Below, in pieces: positions 1-8,359 of a stretch of DNA of 64,000 nucleotides. This stretch comes from Lujinxingia sediminis (GTDB lineage Bacteria > Myxococcota_A > Bradymonadia > Bradymonadales > Bradymonadaceae), in the NCBI RefSeq assembly GCF_004005565.1, contig NZ_SADD01000002.1, positions 1 through 64,000 on the forward strand. Reading direction: 5' to 3'. The position numbers and the translations under genes were made by a program. The first letter of the stretch is position 1, and each line of letters opens with the position of its first letter. The notes under the pieces were generated by a model that saw only the letters and a list, made by a program, of their open reading frames with translations, had not been told where the DNA came from and made no database searches.

Positions 1-2
1 AG

Positions 3-866
3 CTCGACGCGCTCGCCGACCACGTGGAGACGACGTATCTGGGGATCAAGCACTGGATCTTCGGCGCCGACGTGGTCGGGATGGATGAGACGACCTGGCG
101 ACTGATGGAAACCGGTGCCACCAAAAAGTGGCAGATGTGGGCGATTCGCGGCCGCGGCGCGATGTGGTTTGCGCTACGCGATTCGCGAAGCGGCGAGACC
201 GCCGCCGAGCTGCTCGAAAGCTACTCTGGATGGCTCATCACCGATGGATGCCCAAGCTATGATAAAGCCGCCCGCCTGGTCCCCGGGGAGGTTCGTCTTA
301 GCGGTTGCTGGGCCCATGTTCGCCGCAAGTTTGTAGATGCTGAATCCAACGATCCCGAGCGCGCCGAAGCCGCACTCAACCTGATCGGAAAACTCTACGA
401 CGTGGAGAAAAAAGCACGTGACCCGGACGAGGGCATCGCATTGATGGACTGGCGACGAGATCTGCGAGAAACCGAGTCGAAGTCCATCCTCAAAGAGCTA
501 AAAACGTGGGCGTTTAACCAGCGTGTGTTGCCTAAAAGCGCCATCGGCAAAGCGATCGCCTACATGATGGAAAGGTGGGAGCGTTTGGAGCTCTATATCG
601 AACATCCCGAGCTGTGGATCGACAACAATCCCACCGAACGCGGAATCCGTGGTCCGGTCGTGGGCCGCAAGAATCACTACGGTTCACGAAGTCGCCGCGG
701 TACCGAGGTCGCCGCTCAGCTTTACACGATCTTCGAGACGGCCAAGATCTGTGGTGTTGACCCGCGTGAGTATTTAAAGCGGGTCGTGATGAATGACATT
801 CGGTCGCCCAATACGGTCACGTTGCCGGCTCCGATCGAAGCGGTGCTGTCGAGCCTGGATGACTGA
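3..866 (+). CDS. IS66-family transposase, C-terminal part (cut by window edge)
   Basis: The reading frame is open from the left edge, so the gene starts upstream; the GTG at 24 is internal. The protein is a DDE transposase that would cut and join the ends of an IS66-type element. The three acidic positions are visible: the Asp of MDETTW, the Asp of ITDGCPSYD, and the Glu of DNNPTERGIR, followed by the family-typical VVGRKN. A conserved CWAHVRRKF segment lies between the second and third acidic residues, as in IS66 TnpC. No tnpA/tnpB partner or terminal inverted repeat is visible here. The right end of the element should lie just after the stop, before or around the terminator at 890-920. The intact C-terminus suggests an element that was recently functional, but the missing 5' part prevents a decision. 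Confidence 0.93.
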   Translation, partial: LDALADHVETTYLGIKHWIFGADVVGMDETTWRLMETGATKKWQMWAIRGRGAMWFALRDSRSGETAAELLESYSGWLITDGCPSYDKAARLVPGEVRLSGCWAHVRRKFVDAESNDPERAEAALNLIGKLYDVEKKARDPDEGIALMDWRRDLRETESKSILKELKTWAFNQRVLPKSAIGKAIAYMMERWERLELYIEHPELWIDNNPTERGIRGPVVGRKNHYGSRSRRGTEVAAQLYTIFETAKICGVDPREYLKRVVMNDIRSPNTVTLPAPIEAVLSSLDD

Positions 867-889
867 TTTTGGCCACCCTGGAAGAATCA

Positions 890-920
890 AAGCCACGCCG
901 GGTTCGGCGTGGCTTTTTTA
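890..920 (+). terminator. Rho-independent terminator after the IS66 transposase
   Basis: A perfect 10-bp stem (890-899 with 906-915) with a 6-nt loop is followed by a T-run at 914-919. It sits 24 nt after the transposase stop and would end its transcript, insulating the CHAT operon downstream. Confidence 0.85.
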
Positions 921-1292
921 ATAGTAGGGGGCGTTGGGTGGTGATGGTAGGGTTTGGCGAGCATTTACGGTAGTTTGCCGATATACGCATTGACGGCTCA
1001 CGAAAGGTCAACCAATACTCTTCTATCTCAAATTCAACACCAAAGGGGTTTCCTTACATTTGCGTTATGGCTCCCACTATGCCTGCCGACCGGTTTGTCT
1101 TTGTTATATACATCCCCCTTCTTTGCTCGTAGTTTTGCGATCAGCACAGGGGCCTTACCGTCGACTCTTCAATGTAAAACACCTGCGATTTTGAAGAATT
1201 TGGGAAAAAATGCCTCCGGCGCCCCTTCATCTGAGATGGTCTACATCCCATCTGGGGCTCTCGACCTCCACTCACTTCTTTAAGGACTCCAT
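921..1292. other. Intergenic region upstream of the CHAT operon
   Basis: About 370 bp with lower GC than the flanks. It must carry the promoter of the operon starting at 1293, but no convincing -35/-10 pair could be chosen. A 12-base stretch at 1231-1242 is identical to part of the tandem-repeat unit found at 47.1-47.6 kb. The 109-residue open frame covering this region has no recognisable content and no good ribosome binding site. Confidence 0.4.
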
Positions 1293-4200
1293 ATGTCGCA
1301 ACCACCCAAGCGCAAAATCTATCAAACTTTCGCGAACAGACTCCGCAACTGCGACTTCCCCACCGCACTAAGTCTTTGCGGCCAGACGGTCTATGAGCTT
1401 CATGCGGCAGGAGAAGACTATCTCGATGCGCTCCAAGAGGTAGGACGAATATTCTCCCTCCGCGTTCGCCCCGTCCCCGCGGCCGAGGTAGCTTGGGCGG
1501 TACGTCAGGCGGCCCATGCACTTAGCCAGGGCACCGACGAATCATTGTCATTTGTTGTACCTGCAAACGCTTTAATAAGCCTTGTGCAACAACGCTACAA
1601 GAAAGACAAAACCATATGCTATACGACCGCGATCATGGTCACTTTGATTCCGCGTGAACGCACGAGCCTCCCCAAACCCATACTTGCTCATCTGTACCGG
1701 CAAGCACTTGAACTCGGTGGTGCTATAACCGATCCAGAAGAGCGTTCGCATTTCGAAAATGTCCGCGCCCATTATGCCGATATTCTATCCCAACTCGATC
1801 GCCCGGAAGCGATGAGCGAGAGCCTCTCCGTGTTTCAGCAGGCGCTCAAGTCTTTAGGCGCTTTCCAAGAACAGGGGATACCAGGCGCAGACGAGTCTTA
1901 CGCGCAGTGCCTATACAATTATGCGATGGCACTAAAAAACCGGCACTTTGAAGACCAGACCGCGTCCTTACGGCAGGCGCTGGAGCACTTCGAACATTGC
2001 CGGCTCTTGCCTGCACGCAATCGCCACTTAGGTGCAAGGGCGATGACGACGCAGATGCGGCAAGCCACCGTAAACGTGCTTGTTCAACTTCTCGATGATC
2101 CCGATGAGAAGATTCGCCTTCTCGAAGAAGGATTAGCTATCGCCGAAAATGAACTCCGAGACCTGGAAAAAAGGCGAAAAACCACAACATCAAAATACCA
2201 ACTTCCGCACATTCGCGAGTCCCTTTGGCTGGCAATCACCGGTGGAAGATACATTCTTCTTCAGACCCGCATTGAAACGGGAGAACAGCTGCAAGACGAT
2301 CTACAAGACCATTGCCATAACGCATTACTTCGATTTGACGAAGTATATAACATCATCGGTCCCGACGCTCTTGCCTACCGTCTACAGTTCCAACGCGTCT
2401 TGACCCGAGAAGCACAACCCTTGTCGGAAGAGCAACTCCTTATCCTATTGGAACACATCGAAAGGTCTATGAACCAAAGGCAGGGGTATCTAACGGCCAC
2501 AGAGGCCAACCACCTCCTGGCCGCCATCGACAACCAAGACTTGGTGGATCTACAGCCTCGAACTCTAGTGCTACTTGGTTCTTTAATGAACCATATTCAT
2601 CCGATCACGGTCGGCACGTCATTGAGTCGCATGTTGTTTGAAAGCGAATATTCGTTACTCAACACAGCGGCTCAAAAGAACTGGGACGCGATTGAGAAAT
2701 ACATGACGTCCAGTTTAGAAAGTGCTTTGAATGTGGTTCAGTACCCTATCTGGTCAGATAGCTATCGCCGTGTCCTCGCCATCCGACTCGCACGCCTCGC
2801 TACCATTCACCGTGAATGGGCGGCAATCGATCCGGTTGAGTCGCTGGAACTTTTTGATCTCAGCCATGGGCAGGCCTATCGAACCGATCTGAACTTCTTC
2901 GGCGCTGGGGATGTCCGTGAAGCCGATAAGAATTCGACAGATCCGACAAAGTGGCCTGAGGAGTTGTGGAGACTGAACCTTTATCGAGCGCGTATTGATT
3001 TTGACACGGTATGCCGCCTGATCTCCGTGGATGACATCGCGCGACTCCATCCAGAAAGACGTGACTTCATGGACCAGATGCGTCCAGCATTGAGCATGGT
3101 TGGAAGCTATCAAAAAGACGGCGAAACGATTTTTGGCACCATCGAAAACCCGGAAGTGAGGGCCGGGGAGATTTATGAGGAGATTAGTTGGCTCCTTCGC
3201 CTCGGACGAGAGAAAGGATGGCATCCTGCTGTTCAAAAAGACCCAGCCGACGGTGAGACTCTGCGTACCTGGCTCGCAGAACGCCCGAACACAGGCGTGA
3301 TCGCGGCTGGCGTTGGATATATAACGCTGATTTGCGCAGATGATAACGACGCATACAGCTTAAACTTGCTCGAAAGTCTTGATGAGGAAGAGCTCGACGC
3401 GATGGAATCCTCAGTGAGGCTCCTTCGCAAAGCTGACAACGCGTTTCGAGGTGGTGATGTCAGCGGCGCAAGCCATGCTGCATTCGACTGCGCGTTGGAA
3501 GGTCACCTCAATTCACTAACTCCGCTAAGCAATAAGCTCGTTGAGTTCGCCCTCTCGAGGGGACTGAGAAACCTTGTGGTGCTCGCACAACAGGGCATGG
3601 ACCAGGTCCCGTGGGAGTACATTCCCACCGACACGGCAGATTCACCCTGTCTGGGTCAGACGTTCAACATGGTGCGGACTCAAACACTGGCTTCCGCAGT
3701 GCGTATGAGCCAGCAAGGTAAGAGCTACGAAAATCGGGTCACCTACATCGGGGTGGATGAGGACTCGAATGACGGTCTGTCATTAGCCGCCCACCTCATC
3801 AGCGACGACTCCCAACATTGCGGGCTGAAACGTGAAGAGTTCGACCAGATCGCAATGCGTGCTCGCGTTTTAAGACTGGTGACGCACGGCACCCATCATA
3901 GTGGCGTATTGGTTCCGGGGTTTCTTCTCAGCGGATCGCCTGCCTCGGTGAGCATTGACCCTTCCTCCCAAGATCGAATCCCCGAATTCACGGAACAAGA
4001 TCGCCTGCCCTGGTTCTCCGTCACCGAGATCAAAACACTCAACATGAGCGGATGTCGGCGCGTTGAGCTGTGGGCCTGTGAGTCTGCACAGAACGTGGAT
4101 CTGATAGGCAAACTCTTAGATGACAATGAACCTGTTGGACTTGGCTCCGCTTTTCTCACCGCCGGCGCGAGTCGAGTGCTCGGCTCCTGGTGGAAGCAGC

Positions 4201-4658
4201 CCATCGCCTCAGCACTGTTGATTGCGCGACGCTTTGAGAAAGAAGTCGACGACGGCGATGCATTTGCAGATGCCGGCGCTTTGGCGCGGGCAATCGCGGC
4301 CTATCGCGATACGGTTCGACCTGATGGGGCGTTTACGACGGCGGTTGTGAAGTACGTGAACGACCACCTCGACCAGGCTTCCTCTGAGACGGAACTGCGC
4401 CGCGCTGCGATCCGCGCCGGGTGGAGCTCGGCATACGAAGAGCTCACTGGAGAGAGCGTACCGCCGAAAGCGCTCGAAAAGTTTTCGCTGGTCTATATGG
4501 GTGGGTTTGTTGACGAACCTGATAGGGACAACGCGCTTTCTGGACTACGAGCGGATCCGGCGGCTGCTGTCGATGATTGGATGGCAGTGTTTCGCGGCCC
4601 CGTCTCATGGGCGGGTTGGCGTATCGTCGCCCGTGATCGAAGCACATTGGAGGATTAA
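1293..4658 (+). CDS. TPR-like/CHAT-domain caspase-family protease (1121 aa)
   Basis: A large cytosolic protein with a C-terminal CHAT domain, the caspase-HetF-associated cysteine protease fold. The candidate catalytic dyad is visible: His865 in VTHGTHH and Cys929 in LWACESAQ, about 60 residues apart as usual for the fold; a following segment (LGSAFLTAGASRVLGSWW) is also typical. Residues of roughly 60-650 are helical and contain TPR-like pairs such as QALKSLGAF...YNYAMALKNR, the usual sensor or scaffold part. A Shine-Dalgarno AAGGA lies just before the ATG at 1293. The two following genes abut without gaps, so the three are one operon. Base composition is AT-richer than in the neighbouring core genes, which suggests transfer. 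CHAT proteases of this build act in bacterial immunity (Craspase, gasdermin activation); the substrate here is unknown. Confidence 0.85.
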   Translation: MSQPPKRKIYQTFANRLRNCDFPTALSLCGQTVYELHAAGEDYLDALQEVGRIFSLRVRPVPAAEVAWAVRQAAHALSQGTDESLSFVVPANALISLVQQRYKKDKTICYTTAIMVTLIPRERTSLPKPILAHLYRQALELGGAITDPEERSHFENVRAHYADILSQLDRPEAMSESLSVFQQALKSLGAFQEQGIPGADESYAQCLYNYAMALKNRHFEDQTASLRQALEHFEHCRLLPARNRHLGARAMTTQMRQATVNVLVQLLDDPDEKIRLLEEGLAIAENELRDLEKRRKTTTSKYQLPHIRESLWLAITGGRYILLQTRIETGEQLQDDLQDHCHNALLRFDEVYNIIGPDALAYRLQFQRVLTREAQPLSEEQLLILLEHIERSMNQRQGYLTATEANHLLAAIDNQDLVDLQPRTLVLLGSLMNHIHPITVGTSLSRMLFESEYSLLNTAAQKNWDAIEKYMTSSLESALNVVQYPIWSDSYRRVLAIRLARLATIHREWAAIDPVESLELFDLSHGQAYRTDLNFFGAGDVREADKNSTDPTKWPEELWRLNLYRARIDFDTVCRLISVDDIARLHPERRDFMDQMRPALSMVGSYQKDGETIFGTIENPEVRAGEIYEEISWLLRLGREKGWHPAVQKDPADGETLRTWLAERPNTGVIAAGVGYITLICADDNDAYSLNLLESLDEEELDAMESSVRLLRKADNAFRGGDVSGASHAAFDCALEGHLNSLTPLSNKLVEFALSRGLRNLVVLAQQGMDQVPWEYIPTDTADSPCLGQTFNMVRTQTLASAVRMSQQGKSYENRVTYIGVDEDSNDGLSLAAHLISDDSQHCGLKREEFDQIAMRARVLRLVTHGTHHSGVLVPGFLLSGSPASVSIDPSSQDRIPEFTEQDRLPWFSVTEIKTLNMSGCRRVELWACESAQNVDLIGKLLDDNEPVGLGSAFLTAGASRVLGSWWKQPIASALLIARRFEKEVDDGDAFADAGALARAIAAYRDTVRPDGAFTTAVVKYVNDHLDQASSETELRRAAIRAGWSSAYEELTGESVPPKALEKFSLVYMGGFVDEPDRDNALSGLRADPAAAVDDWMAVFRGPVSWAGWRIVARDRSTLED

Positions 4659-5306
4659 GTGATGAATCGTGAAGACATTCAACTCCGGGATGAATTGGCC
4701 GATGCGCTTAGGGAAATGGTCGATTCGACGTGCGACAGCATGCTCCCGTTATGGTTGGAAGCCACAAAACAGTTACGCCGCGACTATTTTGATGCTGCAA
4801 CACCTGAGCTTCCCGCCTATTTGAAGCGAGCAATGTCAGACTCATCCCGTTCCAAATACAAAGCGCTAGCGAAGTGGCGTCATTGCGTGGTCTGGCAGAA
4901 TCTACTTGTGGACCACCCAGAAGTTTCGGTGGAAGGGGACAGCCTGCTTCAGCGAGAGGTTGATGCGTATGCGGAGACCTTGCCAACCTTGCAGGCCCTT
5001 TACTTTAGCCCGTGTGATGACACGCCGCCCTATTCGTTCTCCCAAAAGAAGTCTGACGCTCCAACGATTGATATGGCGGTCGATTCGGAAGACCTGATCA
5101 TTCGACGGTGTGTTCGAGCGGCCTGGACGACCGTTAAAATCATTGAAGCGTGCTGGAAAGAGGCGGAGGGTGGACCTGTGTCGGCGTTCCTAAAGTCTTC
5201 GGTCAAGGGTTCGCTCAAAGATGTCTTAAAGTTTACCGAGTTTTCGAAAAAGCCCGGAAACGACAAGTATATATGGCCAATCTTGCGCTGGCCTGAGGAG
5301 GTATAA
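4659..5306 (+). CDS. Unrecognised helical protein, second gene of the CHAT operon
   Basis: A 215-residue protein with no family that I recognise. It looks soluble and mainly helical, with amphipathic stretches (DELADALREMVDS, CVRAAWTTVKIIEACWKEA) and no signal peptide or membrane segment. It begins directly after the stop of the CHAT gene (GTG at 4659, ATG at 4662) with GGAGG at 4648-4652 inside the upstream coding end, so the two are translationally coupled. ATG 4662 has the better spacing. The strict coupling to a CHAT protease suggests a partner, substrate or regulator of that protease; this is inference from position only. It contains no gasdermin-like or nuclease motif that I can see. 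Confidence 0.7.
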   Translation: MMNREDIQLRDELADALREMVDSTCDSMLPLWLEATKQLRRDYFDAATPELPAYLKRAMSDSSRSKYKALAKWRHCVVWQNLLVDHPEVSVEGDSLLQREVDAYAETLPTLQALYFSPCDDTPPYSFSQKKSDAPTIDMAVDSEDLIIRRCVRAAWTTVKIIEACWKEAEGGPVSAFLKSSVKGSLKDVLKFTEFSKKPGNDKYIWPILRWPEEV

Positions 5307-5987
5307 GTGGCGACCGACGCATTTACGCCCACACTCGACCAACTCCGCGGATTTGTTCGAAAGCAAGTACCTGCAGATATGAGAAAGTCGATGTACCGAT
5401 GGCTCGTTAGCTGTCCGGATCCCGCGCTGCCGACGGTCATCGCCAACCTGCAATTTGAATGGGAGCAGGTTCAGCAAGACCAGCGGTTACCCACAGATCT
5501 GCGTGCAGTGAGCGAGTTCTTTTTGCGGCTGTGGGAGTCCGAAGATGCCTCCTTTGACGTGTTTAAGCGGGAAGCTCGTCCCGTACAAACTCTCCAGTAC
5601 GCGTCGGACCCGAAGGGTTTTGAGGGCATTCACCTGTGGCGAAGAGATGATGGCAGCCAGATTGTGGATGCGCGGATATTCGAGGTGGATGTGGAAGTAC
5701 CAACATGTCGCGGCGGCCACTTCACCTTCGTTTCAACTGACGCCGACGGACTCAAGAAGTTTGATTCAGGCAGGAGTTCGAATCAGCCACGTCCCTACAA
5801 ATTCGAGCGTAGCGACGGCCGAGCTACGTTCTGGTATGTCGCCGCAAATGATGCGTCGGTACTCGGTATCGCGCCGACGACACCATCGCATTTTCTGGAT
5901 TGGGTCCGGCGCATTCATGGCGAGACTGGCGCTATTGTCAGCGCTGTGCGCCTTACCTCCCGCGTGCTGTCCGACCTCTACGACTAA
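5307..5987 (+). CDS. Unrecognised protein, third gene of the CHAT operon
   Basis: A 226-residue protein of unknown family. The start is GTG 5307, one base after the preceding TAA, with a strong GAGGAGGT at 5295-5302 supporting it. The N-terminal third is helical and charged (RGFVRKQVPADMRKSMYRWL). The middle (FEGIHLWRRDDGSQIVDARIFEVDVEV) looks like beta strands, followed by a charged FERSDGRATFWYVAAND segment. There is no signal peptide and no transmembrane helix. Being last in a tightly packed operon with a CHAT protease, it may be a protease target or a toxic effector; nothing in the sequence proves either. The AT-richer composition matches the two genes before it. Confidence 0.68.
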   Translation: MATDAFTPTLDQLRGFVRKQVPADMRKSMYRWLVSCPDPALPTVIANLQFEWEQVQQDQRLPTDLRAVSEFFLRLWESEDASFDVFKREARPVQTLQYASDPKGFEGIHLWRRDDGSQIVDARIFEVDVEVPTCRGGHFTFVSTDADGLKKFDSGRSSNQPRPYKFERSDGRATFWYVAANDASVLGIAPTTPSHFLDWVRRIHGETGAIVSAVRLTSRVLSDLYD

Positions 5988-6113
5988 TCGTCGGCAAGCC
6001 TTAGGGCAGTAATTTGGGAAAATTCCGCTTCACCGCGTTTTGATTCGCCATGCTGAGGTTCCTCGCAGCGTTCCGCGCTGCATCACCTCAACTCCTTTCA
6101 AGGAGAACGCACC

Positions 6114-6263
6114 ATGGCGAAGTCGAAGATTACTAAAGAAGCCGCGAAGCGGATCCAGAGTGCTGCCGACAAAAACGGCAACAATCAGGATTGGAAGAGC
6201 CGCGCGATGTCGGCGGCCGACCGCAACGCGAAAGAAGAAGCTCCTAAGACCAACGAAAGCTAA
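6114..6263 (+). CDS. Small Lys/Ala-rich protein (49 aa)
   Basis: A short gene encoding a hydrophilic 49-residue protein that starts MAKSKITKEAAKRIQSAAD and ends with the acidic-basic tail EEAPKTNES. The start is well supported: AAGGAG at 6100-6105 lies 8 nt before the ATG, and a strong hairpin terminator follows the stop. The opening resembles a family of tiny proteins widespread in proteobacteria (MAKSKIT...AAxRIQSA), sometimes labelled seed-maturation-protein-like; their function is not known to me. Composition suggests a disordered or helical basic protein, possibly nucleic-acid or stress related. The overlapping 75-residue frame at 6040-6267 is a shadow. Confidence 0.72.
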   Translation: MAKSKITKEAAKRIQSAADKNGNNQDWKSRAMSAADRNAKEEAPKTNES

Positions 6264-6274
6264 GTGAGGCGATT

Positions 6275-6319
6275 GCGCCCATGACCGTCTGCAAGACGGC
6301 TCGTGGGCGCTTCCGTTTT
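6275..6319 (+). terminator. Hairpin terminator after the small basic protein
   Basis: GCGCCCA (6275-6281) pairs with TGGGCGC (6304-6310), and an inner CCGTCT/AGACGG stem (6285-6290 with 6294-6299) closes on a 3-nt loop. A T-rich tail with TTTT follows. It separates the small gene from the radical SAM gene. Confidence 0.75.
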
Positions 6320-6360
6320 GGCCTGACCTTTCAAAACTTACTGCGTCTCAGGAGTTCATC

Positions 6361-7716
6361 ATGAACGTTACGAAACATCGTAGAATCATCGCTGTCGACT
6401 TTTACTGGACCCGCGACAAAGACCCCCGCGTCCCCCTGGGCCACGCGTCGTTGATCACCGCGCTTCGAGAAACCCCCGGCGTGGACGTGCGCTCCCTGGC
6501 ACTGCCCGTCAACCTGGAGCCCCAGCGGTCGGAGGACATCGCCGACAACATTCTCGAACTCGCCGAAGGATGCGCCGCTCGCGAGGTGGACGTCGCGCTG
6601 GGTGCCTACGTGTGGGGCGAGGAGCTGCTGGGGCAGGTTCTGGCCCAGCTGCGAGCGAAGGAATTTCAGGGCCGCATCATCATCGGAGGGCCCCAAATCT
6701 CATACAATGGGCCGGGGCTGGAGAACATCTATCCCGAGGCCGACATCTTCGTACGCGGTTATGGGGAGGATGCACTCCGCGCGCTCGCTGCGACCGCGGA
6801 ACATCAAGACATTTTGGGGGTGCACTGGGCCGGCACGAAGGACGCGTCCGAGCAGGCGCGGGTCGACCTGGAGAAACTGCCCTCGCCCTGGCTCACGGGT
6901 GCAATTCCTCTCGAGGGGCAGCACTTCATTCGCTGGGAGACGCAGCGGGGATGCATGTTTCGATGTGCCTTTTGCCAGCACCGCGAGCCCGGGAAGCGGC
7001 TGACACAGCGGACCCTGGGGTTGCCTCGCATCCAGGCTGAGATTGACCTCTTCTGCGCGTCGGATGTGGCGGAGATCGCCGTACTCGACCCGATCTTCAA
7101 CATGGCGCCGCATGCGGCTGGCGTGCTGGAGCGCTTTCGTGAGCGCGGCTTCCAGGGACGCCTTTCCCTGCAGTGTCGCGCCGAGACAATGACGACTGAG
7201 CTATACGATGCGGGAAGCGGTCTCGAACTGTGCCTGGAGTTCGGACTGCAGACGATTCACAAAAGTGAGATGGGAGCGATTCGCCGCAACAACGCTCTGC
7301 CCCTGGTCGACGACGCCTTGGAGCAAGCCCGACGTCGGGGTATCGACCACGAAGTGTCGCTGATCTTCGGCCTGCCCGAGCAGACGCTAAAGTCCTTCGA
7401 AGAGAGCGTGCAATGGTGTCTGACACGCCGTGTACCGGTGCTCAAAGCCTTCCCCCTGATGCTCCTTCGCGGGACTCGCCTCGACCTCGACCGCGCGAAG
7501 TGGGACCTGCGCGACAGCGGCGGCGCGATGCCCATGGTCCTGAAGGCCGCAACGTTTGACTACGACGATTGGCGCCAGATGGCTCGCCTCTCCGAGGCGT
7601 TGAAACTCACCGAAGGCGACCACCCCGAGACGCTCGAAGAACTGCGCGACATCGCCACCAGCCTTGAGCCCAATGCCCTTCGATGGATGCCCGAGCAGCC
7701 AGAAAAAACGATGTGA
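6361..7716 (+). CDS. B12-binding-domain radical SAM enzyme
   Basis: A 451-residue protein with an N-terminal cobalamin-binding-like Rossmann region (residues of about 10-150, including EVDVALGAYVWGEELL and IIIGGPQISYNGPG) and a radical SAM core. The 4Fe-4S cluster motif CMFRCAFC (CxxxCxxC) follows the RWETQRG lead-in. Enzymes of this class use S-adenosylmethionine and often cobalamin for radical methylation or ring rearrangement; the substrate cannot be told. AGGAG at 6350-6354 supports the ATG. The stop codon overlaps the start of the following DUF4258 gene, so the two are coupled. Base composition is like the core genome. Confidence 0.88.
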   Translation: MNVTKHRRIIAVDFYWTRDKDPRVPLGHASLITALRETPGVDVRSLALPVNLEPQRSEDIADNILELAEGCAAREVDVALGAYVWGEELLGQVLAQLRAKEFQGRIIIGGPQISYNGPGLENIYPEADIFVRGYGEDALRALAATAEHQDILGVHWAGTKDASEQARVDLEKLPSPWLTGAIPLEGQHFIRWETQRGCMFRCAFCQHREPGKRLTQRTLGLPRIQAEIDLFCASDVAEIAVLDPIFNMAPHAAGVLERFRERGFQGRLSLQCRAETMTTELYDAGSGLELCLEFGLQTIHKSEMGAIRRNNALPLVDDALEQARRRGIDHEVSLIFGLPEQTLKSFEESVQWCLTRRVPVLKAFPLMLLRGTRLDLDRAKWDLRDSGGAMPMVLKAATFDYDDWRQMARLSEALKLTEGDHPETLEELRDIATSLEPNALRWMPEQPEKTM

Positions 7717-8135
7717 TGAGCTACTTCTACAACAACCATTGGAGCGAGATTCGCTACACCGACCACGCACGCAAGCGCATGCAGGAGCGCGATATTGACG
7801 AATACGAGGTCGAACAGGTCATCGAACGCGGTGAGCGTGTGCGCGACGGCGGCAGCTTTAAAGTCGAGATTCCCGAAGAAAGGCTCGACGACACCCGCCT
7901 CGACTCGCGACTGCGGCGAGTTGTGGTGGTCCTCACGACCGACACCGAGGCAGTGAAGACCGTCTATCGCCGAGATGCACCCGGCACGGGCGACAACGCT
8001 TTCTCTCGGGGCTATACGAGGACGCACTCACAACGCGCCTGGCAGCGGCCGATCGGGCTCCAGACGCATTATTCATCGAGCTGCGAGTTTCGTCTCGGCG
8101 ACTGTGTGAAGTGGAAAAAGAAGCAGAAGACGTAA
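7716..8135 (+). CDS. DUF4258 domain protein
   Basis: A 139-residue protein whose first 90 residues match the DUF4258 pattern: DHARKRMQERDIDEYEVEQVIERGE, a basic helix-rich start, then a strand pair ending in VVVVLTTDTEAVKTVYR. This small fold is related to RelE/BrnT-like toxin folds, though most members are uncharacterised. I chose ATG 7716, which overlaps the TGA of the radical SAM gene (ATGTGATG); GTG 7713 and ATG 7683 are alternatives. The last 40 residues (Ser/Thr/Lys-rich) look unrelated to the domain. Tight coupling to a radical SAM enzyme rather than to an antitoxin argues against a simple toxin. Confidence 0.75.
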   Translation: MSYFYNNHWSEIRYTDHARKRMQERDIDEYEVEQVIERGERVRDGGSFKVEIPEERLDDTRLDSRLRRVVVVLTTDTEAVKTVYRRDAPGTGDNAFSRGYTRTHSQRAWQRPIGLQTHYSSSCEFRLGDCVKWKKKQKT

Positions 8136-8359
8136 CGGAACACCGCGTAACTCGCCTATGCCCACGCTCCACCCGGGCGAGCTACGCGCGTCTCCTCCCG
8201 CCCGTACGACTTGGGAGGCGAGGAAGGTGGAGGGGGCGTGGGAGTTGGTGGTGGTGTAGGGCGCGTCAAAGGCGTTGACGCCCCCGCCCCACCCCACCGA
8301 TACTCCGCATCACCTCACCACCCCAGGGGTCTTCCGCACACTCGAGCCGTAGCCTTACC

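Noticed and set aside
1231-1242. Solo unit of the array-3 repeat upstream of the CHAT operon
   Set aside because: Twelve identical bases (CTGAGATGGTCT) are suggestive, but the rest of the unit does not match well enough to call a repeat.
954-1283. A 109-residue gene before the CHAT operon
   Set aside because: No ribosome binding site, no recognisable content, and it would end right at the Shine-Dalgarno of the next gene, where a promoter is expected.
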